Assembly: GCA_032000125.1 (NCBI GenBank)
Contig: DAMALH010000021.1
Location: 15,942 to 79,941, forward strand
Reading direction: 5' to 3'
Length of the DNA: 64,000 nt
From: Dryocola sp032000125
GTDB lineage: Bacteria > Pseudomonadota > Gammaproteobacteria > Enterobacterales > Enterobacteriaceae
Shown: piece by piece, positions 42,536 through 50,994 of the stretch
How the letters are laid out: each line of letters starts with the position of its first letter
How positions within the stretch are numbered: position 1 is the stretch's first letter
The notes under the pieces: generated by a model
What the model was told of the DNA's origin: nothing
The model's database searches: none
Seen by the model: the letters and a program-made list of their open reading frames with translations, nothing else
Position numbers and translations under genes: made by a program

Positions 42536-43591
42536 ATGAAAACCTTTGGTTATGCCGCCTTAAATGCCACCACGCCACTGACCCCGTTTACCTTCGAACG
42601 ACGCGCATTACGCGCCAACGATGTGGCGATCGAGATACTCTGGTCGGGCGTTTGCCACAGCGACCTGCATCAAACCCGGGACGACTGGAAGGAGTGGGGC
42701 GCAACGGTTTATCCCTGTGTGCCGGGACACGAAATTATTGGCCGGGTAATCGACACCGGCAGCAAGGTTACCCGTTATCAGGTCGGGCAGATGGTGGCGG
42801 TCGGCACGATTGTCGATAGCTGTCAGGAGTGCGATCGGTGCCGCAGAAATGAACAGCAAATGTGCCGTGAGTTTCCAACGGTAACTTACAACGGCCGCGA
42901 CCGCATCACGGGCGAGATAACCTACGGCGGTTACGCAAAGCATATTGTGGTACGCGAAGAGTTTGTCCTGAATCTGCCTGAAGGCCTCGACCCTTCACGC
43001 GCCGCTCCGTTGCTGTGCGCGGGCATCACGGTTTATTCACCATTACGCACCTGGAATGTCGGGCCGGGCTCACGCGTTGGGGTGATCGGCATTGGCGGTC
43101 TGGGCCACCTTGCGGTTCGTCTGGCAGCCGCTCTGGGGGCTGAGGTCACGGTTATCACACGCAGCAAGTCAAAAGCGGAAGAAGCACACGAGCTGGGCGC
43201 TGAGCATGTTTTACTTTCCACCTCAGAAGAGGATATGGGCCGTGCGGCCTCCTCTTTTGACGTGATTATTGACACTATCCCCACGCGCCATGACGTTTCT
43301 CCCTACGTTCAGTTACTCGATATAGAAGGCGCGCTGGTCATCGTCGGTAATCTGGGGGATATGGAAGGATTCAGCACGCTGCCATTGATTATGGGCCGCC
43401 GCCGCATTACTGGTTCACCTTCTGGCGGCATCGCACAAACCCAGGAGATGCTGGATTTTTGTGCGCGTAAAGGGGTGCATCCGGCGTGCGAGATAATCAA
43501 TATCCAGCAGATTAATCAAGCATTTGAGCGCATGGAGCGGGGTGAGGTGAAATATCGCTTTGTGATTGATATGGCTTCACTGTCGAGCTGA
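42536..43591 (+). CDS. Zinc alcohol/aldehyde dehydrogenase (CAD/YahK-like)
   Basis: A 351-residue medium-chain zinc dehydrogenase. The catalytic zinc ligands are Cys in GVCHSDLH and His in PGHE, with the structural zinc cluster in CQECDRCRRNEQQMC. The nucleotide-binding motif is GIGGLGHLA. It resembles YahK and cinnamyl-alcohol-type dehydrogenases, which reduce aldehydes with NADPH. The start is ATG 42536, with GGAG upstream. It converges on a YqhC-like regulator gene, which controls a related aldehyde reductase in E. coli. Confidence 0.9.
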   Translation: MKTFGYAALNATTPLTPFTFERRALRANDVAIEILWSGVCHSDLHQTRDDWKEWGATVYPCVPGHEIIGRVIDTGSKVTRYQVGQMVAVGTIVDSCQECDRCRRNEQQMCREFPTVTYNGRDRITGEITYGGYAKHIVVREEFVLNLPEGLDPSRAAPLLCAGITVYSPLRTWNVGPGSRVGVIGIGGLGHLAVRLAAALGAEVTVITRSKSKAEEAHELGAEHVLLSTSEEDMGRAASSFDVIIDTIPTRHDVSPYVQLLDIEGALVIVGNLGDMEGFSTLPLIMGRRRITGSPSGGIAQTQEMLDFCARKGVHPACEIINIQQINQAFERMERGEVKYRFVIDMASLSS

Positions 43592-43601
43592 CTACGGGCG
43601 C

Positions 43602-43633
43602 GCATATCGGATCGGATTTACGGTCCGATATGC
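43602..43633. terminator. Hairpin between convergent alcohol dehydrogenase and AraC genes
   Basis: GCATATCGGA (43602-43611) and TCCGATATGC (43624-43633) form a 10-base perfect stem with a 12-base loop. It lies in a 45-base gap between two convergent genes and probably terminates both. No strong U-tract follows on either strand. Confidence 0.6.
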
Positions 43634-43636
43634 TTA

Positions 43637-44614
43637 TCAACTCTGCAGTCCGGCAATACCGCCCAGGCTTCTGATACGTCCTGTGCCTTGAAGCGACTGG
43701 ACCTTATCTCCGATCGGTGTGGCGCCGAACAGGCGTTTGTACTCCCGGTGAAACTGGCTAACGCTTTCGTAACCCACGCTTATCGCCGCTGTCGATGCAT
43801 CCACATCGCCCAATAACAGCAAACGTCTGGCTTCATGCAGCCGTAGCTGCTTCTGATATTGTAACGGGCTCATATTGGTCATACGGCTGAAGTGATGATG
43901 CAGCGTAGAGACCCCCATTCCGGCAATCCTCGCCAGCTCCTCAATTTTCAACGGCTGCGAAAAGTTTTCGCGTAACCAACTGATAGCGGAAGATATTCGC
44001 TGACTGCTGGAGCCGGCAAGCACCGTTTCCCGCAGCGTCCTGCCGGCCGGGCTGGTTAAAATGCGATACAGGATTTCTCGCTGAATCAGATCGCCAACAT
44101 ATCCCTTATCCTGCGGATGTTCCGCAACGGTGATGTAACGCAGCATAGCATCGAACAAAAAGCTGTCGGCGTGGCTTAGGGATATCCCCTCTCCTTTGAA
44201 GTCCACGCCGTTGCCGTGCTGCTCCATATCGACCAGCACTTCACGCGCAAGAGATAAATCCAGCTCCAGCAGCAGCGATATAAAGGGGCGCTCGGCGCTG
44301 GCCTGCATCACCTCGGCAACGGTTGGCAGATTAACGGCGGTAAGCAGAAAGCGGGACTCGTTGTAAACGTAGGTTTTATCGCCGAGGGTAACGCGTTTCT
44401 CGCCCTGAACAATCAGCGACACGCTAGGCTGATACATATAGGAAATCGGCGGTAGCGGGCCGTGCAGCTCGGCGATACTCAGCCCGCGAAAGGGGCAGAT
44501 TACCCGCTCCTGATATTCGGTATAGGTTCTGATCTTTGCCGCAATTTCAGCACGCAGGGATGCCGTTTCCTGCCGCAACAGGTGGTCCTGCGGATCCGGA
44601 GGATTATCCAACAT
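43637..44614 (-). CDS. AraC-family regulator (YqhC-like)
   Basis: A 325-residue AraC-family protein with an AraC_N (PF06719-like) sensor (LPPISYMYQPSVSLIVQGEKRVTLGDKTYVYNESRFLL) and a C-terminal DNA-binding domain (IEELARIAGMGVSTLHHHFSRMTNMSPLQYQKQLRLHEAR; AISVGYESVSQFHREYKRLFG). This layout matches the YqhC group, activators of aldehyde-reductase genes. It faces the alcohol dehydrogenase gene, so may control it, though convergent pairs are less telling than divergent ones. Confidence 0.87.
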   Translation of the reverse strand: MLDNPPDPQDHLLRQETASLRAEIAAKIRTYTEYQERVICPFRGLSIAELHGPLPPISYMYQPSVSLIVQGEKRVTLGDKTYVYNESRFLLTAVNLPTVAEVMQASAERPFISLLLELDLSLAREVLVDMEQHGNGVDFKGEGISLSHADSFLFDAMLRYITVAEHPQDKGYVGDLIQREILYRILTSPAGRTLRETVLAGSSSQRISSAISWLRENFSQPLKIEELARIAGMGVSTLHHHFSRMTNMSPLQYQKQLRLHEARRLLLLGDVDASTAAISVGYESVSQFHREYKRLFGATPIGDKVQSLQGTGRIRSLGGIAGLQS

Positions 44615-44764
44615 AATGAGACTCCTGCGCTGAGTTTTTGCGTTGACATCTGGAACGAACGGCCCGGTATCAACAGGCTAATACCGGGCTGTTATAACAC
44701 AACAGCGCGCCTGGCTGGCTTCCGCTGGTTGGTAAAACGTGCTTATTGATTTGGGCCGCAGCCC

Positions 44765-46426
44765 CTACATCACGCCCCAGAAAATCACCGCCAGCAGCTG
44801 CGGCGTGATGATACGCAGGAACATCACCAGCGGGTAAACCGTGGCGTAAGAAAGCGCCGCCGCGCCGCTTGTAGCGTGTAAACCGTTAGCAAAGGCCAGC
44901 GCCGGGGGATCGGTCATTGAACCCGCCAGCATGCCGCACAGCGTCAGGTAGTTCATCCTGACGAATATGCGTGCCAGCAGGCCGGTGGCGATAAGCGGGA
45001 TGGCGGTAATAAGGATGCCGTAGCCAATCCAGCTCACGCCGTCGCCGTGCAGCAGCGTACCGATAAAATCCCCGCCGGATTTCAGGCCGACGACCGCAAG
45101 GAACAGCACGATACCCAACTCACGCAGCGCAAGGTTCGCTCCTGGCGGCATAAACCAGTAAAGCTTGCCGATGCTGCCGATGCGCCCGAGGATAATCGCC
45201 ATAATCAGCGGCCCGCCCGCCAGACCAAGACGCAGCGCTACCGGGAAGCCCGGTATAAATACCGGAATCGACCCCAGCAGCACGCCCAGCCCGATGCCAA
45301 TAAACACCGGCAGCATCTGCACCTGCTGGAGTTTTTGCCGTGCGTTGCCGACTTCATTGGCAACGGCCTCAATCGACTCCGGGCGGCCGACCAGATTGAG
45401 GATATCGCCAAATTGCAGGCTGGCATTGTGGCTTGCCACAAGCTCTACCCCTGCCCGATTAAGGCGCGAGATAACCACGTCATATTTTTGCTTCAGATGC
45501 AGATCGCGGATTTTTTTGCCGAGCACTTTTTCGTTCGTCACCACCACGCGCTCGACGCGTAAATCGGTGCCGCGGGTGGAAAGCGACGTATCGACCTGCT
45601 TGCCTATCACCAGCAGCGCCTTATGGAGATCCTGTTCCATGCCGACAAGGTGCAGCAGGTCGCCGGTCTGGATGGTTGTGCCCGGCGAAGGCACCATCAA
45701 TAGCTCCCCGCGTTTCAGGCGTGAGCAGATGATTTCATCGCTATTGAGGATCGGCACGTCCTGAATCGGCAGCCCGTGCAGATTCGGGTTCGCCACGCAG
45801 ATATTTATCGTCTGTAGCTGGGTGTGACTATGCCCGTGGCTGGTATCAAACTGCTGTGCTTCACGCTCAACGTTAATGCGAAAAACCATGCGCACAAACC
45901 ACATGCTGAGCAAGATTCCACAAATGCCAAACGGATAGGCCATCGCATAGCTCATCCCCATCTGATTGACGAGTGCTACAGGCGTGCCCAGATCGGTGAG
46001 AATTTGCTGGCCCGCGCCCAGCGCGGGCGTATTAGTGACGGCGCCGGAGAAAATCCCCAGCACCACCGGCAGCGGAACAGCAAAAATTTTGTAGATAAGC
46101 GCCGTCACCACCGCCCCGATTGCCACAATTAAAATGGCGAACAGGTTAAGGCGCAGCCCGGACACGCGCAGGGAAGAGAAGAAACCCGGCCCGACCTGAA
46201 TGCCGATGGTATAGACGAAGAGAATCAGGCCGAATTCCTGAATAAAATGCAGCATATCTCCGTTCAGGCTAATGCCCGCCTGATTCACGAAGTGGCCAAC
46301 GATAATACCGCCGAAAAGCACGCCTCCGATGCCAAAACCCACGCCGCGGATTTTGATATTGCCAATCCATAAGCCAACGACCGCCACCAGCGCAAGCATA
46401 CTAACGGTTAACGCTATTTCACTCAT
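44765..46426 (-). CDS. yidE: Putative transporter YidE (AAE family)
   Basis: A 553-residue membrane protein, the length of E. coli YidE. Two blocks of five to six helices flank two TrkA-C (RCK_C) domains in the middle (about residues 190-370; e.g. LHGLPIQDVP, VLGKKIRDLHLKQKYDVVISRLNRAGVEL). Family members are proposed anion or dicarboxylate exchangers (aspartate:alanine-exchanger family); the substrate here is unknown. It lies downstream of ibpAB on the same strand. Confidence 0.95.
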   Translation of the reverse strand: MSEIALTVSMLALVAVVGLWIGNIKIRGVGFGIGGVLFGGIIVGHFVNQAGISLNGDMLHFIQEFGLILFVYTIGIQVGPGFFSSLRVSGLRLNLFAILIVAIGAVVTALIYKIFAVPLPVVLGIFSGAVTNTPALGAGQQILTDLGTPVALVNQMGMSYAMAYPFGICGILLSMWFVRMVFRINVEREAQQFDTSHGHSHTQLQTINICVANPNLHGLPIQDVPILNSDEIICSRLKRGELLMVPSPGTTIQTGDLLHLVGMEQDLHKALLVIGKQVDTSLSTRGTDLRVERVVVTNEKVLGKKIRDLHLKQKYDVVISRLNRAGVELVASHNASLQFGDILNLVGRPESIEAVANEVGNARQKLQQVQMLPVFIGIGLGVLLGSIPVFIPGFPVALRLGLAGGPLIMAIILGRIGSIGKLYWFMPPGANLALRELGIVLFLAVVGLKSGGDFIGTLLHGDGVSWIGYGILITAIPLIATGLLARIFVRMNYLTLCGMLAGSMTDPPALAFANGLHATSGAAALSYATVYPLVMFLRIITPQLLAVIFWGVM

Positions 46427-46504
46427 GCTTCATTCCTTGTGAATAACATTATTATCTACAGGGATTCTGGCAGAGCGGCAGAGGTCTTAATGGGGCGCAG
46501 AGCA

Positions 46505-46530
46505 CAAAAAAGCCCCCATATTTGGGGGCT
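46505..46530 (-). terminator. Rho-independent terminator of ibpAB
   Basis: AGCCCCC and GGGGGCT form a 7-base stem (46511-46530) with an ATATTT loop, followed on the minus strand by a six-T run (46505-46510). It lies 18 bases after the ibpB stop. Confidence 0.92.
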
Positions 46531-46547
46531 GAGCGAAGGGAGCGAAT

Positions 46548-46979
46548 TTAGCCTTCGATGGCCGGACGTTCCGCATTAATCGCGATGCGCTGCGGCGCTA
46601 TCTCTTCCGGGATCTCGCGCACTAAATCGATGTGCAGCAGCCCGTTGGTGAAGCTCGCGCCGGAAACGTGCATATGTTCGGCCAGGGTGAAACTCAAACT
46701 GAAGGGCTGGGTAACAAGGCCCTGATGGAGCCAGTTAATTTCTTTTTCTGGCTTTACCGGCGTGCCTTTAACGTTCAGGCGTGTACCTTCCAGTTCAATA
46801 TCGAGGTCTTCCTGCCGGAAGCCCGCCAGCGCAAGGGTGATGCGGTAATGGTTGTCGTCGCCTTTTTCAATGTTATAAGGCGGGAAGCTCTGGCTTTCGT
46901 TAGCGGTTTGCAGAGTGTTGGCCAGTTTGTCAAAACCGATCCATTGACGCAGCAGAGGTGATAAATCGTAGTTACGCAT
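46548..46979 (-). CDS. ibpB: Small heat-shock protein IbpB
   Basis: A 143-residue alpha-crystallin-type chaperone very similar to E. coli IbpB (MRNYDLSPLLRQWIGFDKLA, SQSFPPYNIEKGDDNHYRITLALAGFRQEDLDIE). The C-terminal IxI-type motif (PQRIAIN) that caps neighbouring subunits is present. It binds aggregating proteins and passes them to DnaK/ClpB. ATG 46979 has AGGAG upstream; an extended frame of 18 residues upstream is not used. Second gene of the ibpAB operon. Confidence 0.96.
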   Translation of the reverse strand: MRNYDLSPLLRQWIGFDKLANTLQTANESQSFPPYNIEKGDDNHYRITLALAGFRQEDLDIELEGTRLNVKGTPVKPEKEINWLHQGLVTQPFSLSFTLAEHMHVSGASFTNGLLHIDLVREIPEEIAPQRIAINAERPAIEG

Positions 46980-47010
46980 AAGGTTTCTCCTTCTTTGAAG
47001 CGAGTAAATA
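46980..47010 (-). promoter_or_regulatory. ROSE-like RNA thermometer before ibpB
   Basis: In the minus-strand RNA the motif UCGCU (46999-47003) is placed to pair with the AGGAG ribosome site (46987-46991) across a short loop. U(U/C)GCU opposite the Shine-Dalgarno is the signature of the ROSE thermometers, so ibpB has its own temperature gate in the ibpA-ibpB spacer. Confidence 0.7.
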
Positions 47011-47087
47011 CCTGGCAATATGCGAATTGCCATTGGCTCCCGTTCGGCGAGCCGGATATCAGACCGCGGCGTGCGGCCTGAAGATAA

Positions 47088-47501
47088 TTAGTTTATTTCG
47101 ATACGGCGTGGCTTCATCGACTCGGGAATAACGCGTTCGAGATCGATATAAAGCAGGCCATTTACCAGACTGGCGCCGCGAATGTGGATATTTTCAGCAA
47201 GCTGGAATTTGCGTTCAAAATTGCGCTCGGCAATGCCCTGATAAAGATAAGTGCGTTCCGGCTGTTCATCGGCATGGGCGCCTTTTACCACCAGTAAATT
47301 ATCCTGAGCGGTAATATCCAGTTCGCCTTCGGCAAAACCCGCAACGGCAATCGCAATGCGATAGTTATTTTCATCGACCAGTTCAACGTTATACGGAGGA
47401 TAGCCGCCGTTGCTCTGGCTTTGATTATTTTCGAGCAGGTTAAACAGGCGGTCAAAACCAATGGCCGAACGATAAAGCGGGGATAAATCGAAATTACGCA
47501 T
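47088..47501 (-). CDS. ibpA: Small heat-shock protein IbpA
   Basis: A 137-residue alpha-crystallin chaperone, nearly identical in recall to E. coli IbpA (MRNFDLSPLYRSAIGFDRLFNLLENNQSQSNGGYPPYNVELVDENNYRIAIAVAGF), with the C-terminal IEIN anchor motif. ATG 47501 is the family start; the frame runs two codons further. It binds aggregates together with IbpB. First gene of ibpAB. Confidence 0.97.
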   Translation of the reverse strand: MRNFDLSPLYRSAIGFDRLFNLLENNQSQSNGGYPPYNVELVDENNYRIAIAVAGFAEGELDITAQDNLLVVKGAHADEQPERTYLYQGIAERNFERKFQLAENIHIRGASLVNGLLYIDLERVIPESMKPRRIEIN

Positions 47502-47600
47502 AAACAAAAGCTCCTGAAATCAGCGAGGATGATAGTAGCCTTCCGTCATGGACAGGCCGGGATTACAGAGCACCCTTCCGGCATACTCTTATGGTCACGT
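47502..47600 (-). promoter_or_regulatory. ROSE-type RNA thermometer in the ibpA leader
   Basis: The minus-strand leader has UCGCU (47522-47526) opposite AGGAGC (47511-47515), separated by a short AUUU loop extended by CUG/CAG pairing. A leader of about 95 bases before it holds further hairpins. E. coli ibpA is known to be controlled by such an element, melting at heat-shock temperature. Confidence 0.85.
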
Positions 47601-47605
47601 TCTTA

Positions 47606-47633
47606 AAATGGAGCCGACGCCACCTTTTTCAAG
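47606..47633 (-). promoter_or_regulatory. Sigma-32 promoter of ibpAB
   Basis: On the minus strand CTTGAAA (47627-47633) and CTCCATTT (47606-47613) are separated by 13 bases, matching the sigma-32 consensus CTTGAAA-N13/14-CCCCATNT closely. This sets heat-shock transcription ahead of the RNA thermometer. Confidence 0.88.
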
Positions 47634-47808
47634 GCGCACAAAAGGAAATTTTTTGCGGCTTTTGCGGTCAGTACATAGACTGAAACAGAAAGTAAATCGG
47701 AGTTATCTGCGACAGCCGCCACAGAGCGGCGAGACAGAAATATTTTTTCTCTGCACCAGTGCTATAACCACCGTGCAGCCTGGCCCAAAAGGGGTCCTTT
47801 AAATCAAC

Positions 47809-48138
47809 ATGGCCGTGATGATGAAAAGCTATCTTCCAAAAATGATTTTGAGCAGCGGAATGCTTGTAATAAGCGGTTGTTCAAGCGTGATGACCCACAC
47901 CGGCGGACAAGATGGTTACTATCCGGGCACTCGCGCCAGCTACGCTATGCTAACCGACGACAAAACCAGCTGGGGATATAAGCCTTTCGTGGCGATCGAT
48001 ATGCCGTTCACGGCGGTGATGGATACCGTGCTGTTACCGTGGGATATGTTCCGCAACGATAAATCCGTCAAATCTCGGGTAGAGGCCAGCGAGAGCAAAA
48101 ATTTGACCACCAATTCCGTTATCCCGCCAGCCCGCTGA
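47809..48138 (+). CDS. yidQ: DUF1375 lipoprotein YidQ
   Basis: A protein of up to 109 residues with a lipoprotein signal (MILSSGMLVISGC) and a DUF1375-type body (SSVMTHTGGQDGYYPGTRASYAML, DMPFTAVMDTVLLPWDMFR, NSVIPPAR), as in E. coli YidQ and YceK. Start is ambiguous among ATG codons at 47809, 47818 and 47821. The function is unknown. It is divergent from ibpA, and its stop abuts the convergent yidR stop. Confidence 0.9.
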   Translation: MAVMMKSYLPKMILSSGMLVISGCSSVMTHTGGQDGYYPGTRASYAMLTDDKTSWGYKPFVAIDMPFTAVMDTVLLPWDMFRNDKSVKSRVEASESKNLTTNSVIPPAR

Positions 48139-49404
48139 TTAAGCGCCCGTCTGCGTAATAAAAATCTGACGGAATCCGCCCACATCCTGCATCCAGGCGA
48201 TATTTTTGCCATCGGGTGAGAAGACTATCGCATCGGCAGACGGCGCGTCAGAACAGGGCTGCGTAAGCGGAATGATTTCCCCGCTTTGCGCATCGCACAG
48301 CACCACCCGGCCCCCAAGCACAAATCCCAGAAATCTTCCTGAAGGATGCCAGTTAAAGGCAGACTGAATATCCGTTTCCACCCGGGTTAGCTGTTGTGGT
48401 TCACCGCCGTCTGGCGAAATTAGCCACATTTGCACCACGCCGTTTTCATCTTTCATCAGAAACGCCAGTTTGCTGCCGTCGGGATTGCTGCGCACCCAGT
48501 GTCGCGGCTGGCTGACCAGCCCTGGAAAACGGCGCTGATGCGTAAAGGTCAGGCGGCGTTGTTGCACACCGGCAGGCGGAGCGGGCAGCGTGGTTTCCGT
48601 GCCTTCCAGCGGTTCAGCCCCTGCGGTACGCCAGGCCGCTTCGTCATCCGGCAGATCGACAATAAACAGCTCCGGCACTTTTTCACCGCCTGTAGCAAGG
48701 GTGTCGCCGATAAAGGCCAGCGCCCAGCGCTGCTGGCTACCATCCGGCTTAAGATAGCCGTTATCGCCAACCCAGCCTTCTTCGTAGGCCCGATTGATCT
48801 CATCGCTGGCCGGCTGTGGCGAGGCCGTAGTGCGGCTGACCAGCACGCAGTAATGGCTGCCGTCATATTCACGCGGATGCTGCTTAGCAATAATTACCGG
48901 GCCATAGGGCAGCGCCACGCCCACGTTGCGTAAATCCTGCGCCGCATCGTATTCATGCATCACATGGTCGTTATAGGTGAAGCTCAGGCGGGAACCGTCC
49001 TGGCTCCAGACGTGCACATGGCTGCCGCCGCGTAAAGCGCCGGGCGTAAACGGCGCGGTGATATCCATCGCATCCAGGTTGCTTGCCTTACCCTTTGCCA
49101 CCGCCACGCCACGCCGGTGATGGAAATCGTATTGCCAGCTTTCATTTGGGTTTTCCGGCCCGTGGATAAAAACATAGCGGCCCGGCGCCTGCGGGTTTAC
49201 CGTCACAACGCCAACGTGCGCGCCAGCCGGAGCCTGATAAATCACGTCGACTTCACCTGAAACGACATTCACTCTTTCGATTGTTTTACCGGTAAAGGAA
49301 GCGCCGGAAGGGCGGACGTCAAAGACTATCCACCGGCTGTCCGGCGTCCAGACGTTGATATTGGTGAGCTGATGATGGCGCGGTGCGAAGGTGAGTTGTT
49401 GCAT
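48139..49404 (-). CDS. yidR: DUF3748 beta-propeller-like protein YidR
   Basis: A 421-residue protein resembling E. coli YidR (about 415 residues), with repeated WD/TolB-like blades (RHHQLTNINVWTPDSRWIVFDVR, WVRSNPDGSKLAFLMKDENGVVQMWLI, FSPDGKNIAWMQDVGGFRQIFITQ). No signal peptide is seen. Function unknown, perhaps carbohydrate-related given the adjoining dgo operon. Confidence 0.92.
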   Translation of the reverse strand: MQQLTFAPRHHQLTNINVWTPDSRWIVFDVRPSGASFTGKTIERVNVVSGEVDVIYQAPAGAHVGVVTVNPQAPGRYVFIHGPENPNESWQYDFHHRRGVAVAKGKASNLDAMDITAPFTPGALRGGSHVHVWSQDGSRLSFTYNDHVMHEYDAAQDLRNVGVALPYGPVIIAKQHPREYDGSHYCVLVSRTTASPQPASDEINRAYEEGWVGDNGYLKPDGSQQRWALAFIGDTLATGGEKVPELFIVDLPDDEAAWRTAGAEPLEGTETTLPAPPAGVQQRRLTFTHQRRFPGLVSQPRHWVRSNPDGSKLAFLMKDENGVVQMWLISPDGGEPQQLTRVETDIQSAFNWHPSGRFLGFVLGGRVVLCDAQSGEIIPLTQPCSDAPSADAIVFSPDGKNIAWMQDVGGFRQIFITQTGA

Positions 49405-49550
49405 GAGGATACCCTGAAGCGTTAGACGCCTCAGGGTAAAACAAAGGCGGGTGTTAGCCCATACTAATAACCATCTTTATATCGAGGAAAGACGGTACCC
49501 CTAACCGGATAATAAGGAAAATCAATTTATTGATTTCGCCTGCTTACTGC

Positions 49551-49580
49551 AAAGAAGGAAAACCACGCTTTTCCTTCTTT
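49551..49580. terminator. Hairpin after dgoT
   Basis: AAAGAAGGAAAA and TTTTCCTTCTTT form a 12-base perfect inverted repeat with a CCACGC loop. The repeat arm itself ends in a T-rich stretch on both strands. It lies 10 bases after the dgoT stop. Confidence 0.7.
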
Positions 49581-49590
49581 ATCAGCCGCC

Positions 49591-50883
49591 TTAGCCCACC
49601 CTTTCTACTTTACCGACCAGCAGAATGTAAGAGAGCGCGCCAAGCAACGCCACGGCAGAGATGTAAACCAGCGCGGGAGCAAAACCATATCCCTGGGCAA
49701 GATAGCCCACCACCAGCGGAACGGTAATGCCGCCCAGCCCGCCGACAAAGTTAAACACCCCGCCGGTCAGGCCAATCAGGCGCATCGGCGCAAGCGACGA
49801 AACCAGCGACCAGGTGATGGACGCAAAGCCGTTGCCGAAGAACGCGATAGCCATTAACGTCATAATCCATACCGGGTCGTTAGTATAGTTGGCGCCCATA
49901 ATGCAGGTAGAAATCAGCAGCCCGCAGATGATTGGCGTTTTGCGCGCAATGCCCAGCGAATAGCCTTTACGCACCAGCCTGTCGGCAACCCAGCCTGAGA
50001 GCAGTACGCCGAAGAACGCGGCCAGGAACGGCACCGTGGTCATAAAACCGGCTTTCAGGGCGGTGATACCTTTTTCCTGCGTCAGATAATTAGGGAACCA
50101 GGTCAGGAAAAACCACAGCGTGGACGTTACCGCAAACTGGCCGAGATAGACGCCAACCAGCTTACGATGAAACACCAGCTTCCAGTCGGCTGCAGTCATC
50201 GGAACGCGCTTTTTCTTCTCCGATGGCGCATCGCCGTCCACCAGGCCACCGCCTTCACGAATGTATTCCAGCTCCGCCTTATTGATGCCTTTGCTGGCGC
50301 GCGGCGACTGGTAAACCTTAATCCAGATGAAGGACCAGATAATGCCGATGCCGCCGGTTACGATAAACACCCAGTGCCAGCTCAGCAGTTCCTGGATCCA
50401 GATCAGCAGCGGGGTGAGAAACGCCAGGCCCACAAACTGCCCGGAGGTGTAGAAGCCCACGGCAGAGGCGCGTTCATGTTCAGGGAACCAGCTTGTCACC
50501 ATGCGGTTGTTGGTGGGAAAAGCCGGGGCTTCGAAAATACCGGTGATAGCGCGCAGGCCAATCAGCGACATAAGCCCTGTTGCAAAGCCCTGTAAAAGCG
50601 TCGCCACAGACCAGCCGAAAATGGCGATGAAATAGGTCATGCGCGAGCCGATGCGGTCGAGGAACCAGCCGCCGGGAATCTGACATAAGGTATAAAGCCA
50701 GGCAAAAGCCGAGAAAATATATCCCATCTCGGTTTTAGTGATGCCAAATTCCGCCTGAATATGTGCCGATGCCACGGCGAGATTCGCCCGGTCAACGTAA
50801 CAAATAACCACCGTAATAAAGATCATCACCAACGTTAAATAACGGCGGCGCGTAGGTTTTGCAGCAGTTACAGAAATATCCAT
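49591..50883 (-). CDS. dgoT: D-galactonate:H+ symporter DgoT
   Basis: A 430-residue MFS transporter of the anion:cation symporter family (RRRYLTLVMIFITVVICYVDRANLAVASAHIQAEFGITKTEMGYIFSAF; GGWFLDRIGSRMTYF), the length and sequence type of E. coli DgoT. It imports D-galactonate. It is the last gene of dgoRKADT, separated from dgoD by 111 bases. Confidence 0.95.
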   Translation of the reverse strand: MDISVTAAKPTRRRYLTLVMIFITVVICYVDRANLAVASAHIQAEFGITKTEMGYIFSAFAWLYTLCQIPGGWFLDRIGSRMTYFIAIFGWSVATLLQGFATGLMSLIGLRAITGIFEAPAFPTNNRMVTSWFPEHERASAVGFYTSGQFVGLAFLTPLLIWIQELLSWHWVFIVTGGIGIIWSFIWIKVYQSPRASKGINKAELEYIREGGGLVDGDAPSEKKKRVPMTAADWKLVFHRKLVGVYLGQFAVTSTLWFFLTWFPNYLTQEKGITALKAGFMTTVPFLAAFFGVLLSGWVADRLVRKGYSLGIARKTPIICGLLISTCIMGANYTNDPVWIMTLMAIAFFGNGFASITWSLVSSLAPMRLIGLTGGVFNFVGGLGGITVPLVVGYLAQGYGFAPALVYISAVALLGALSYILLVGKVERVG

Positions 50884-50994
50884 AACATCTGTCTCCAGAA
50901 ATTGGGCATGGCTTCGCTTGCCACCATGCCCTGTTTTTTACAGAGGGTGTTTTATCTTTAATATTTTTAGAAAGGCTCTACTGAATCTTAATAT

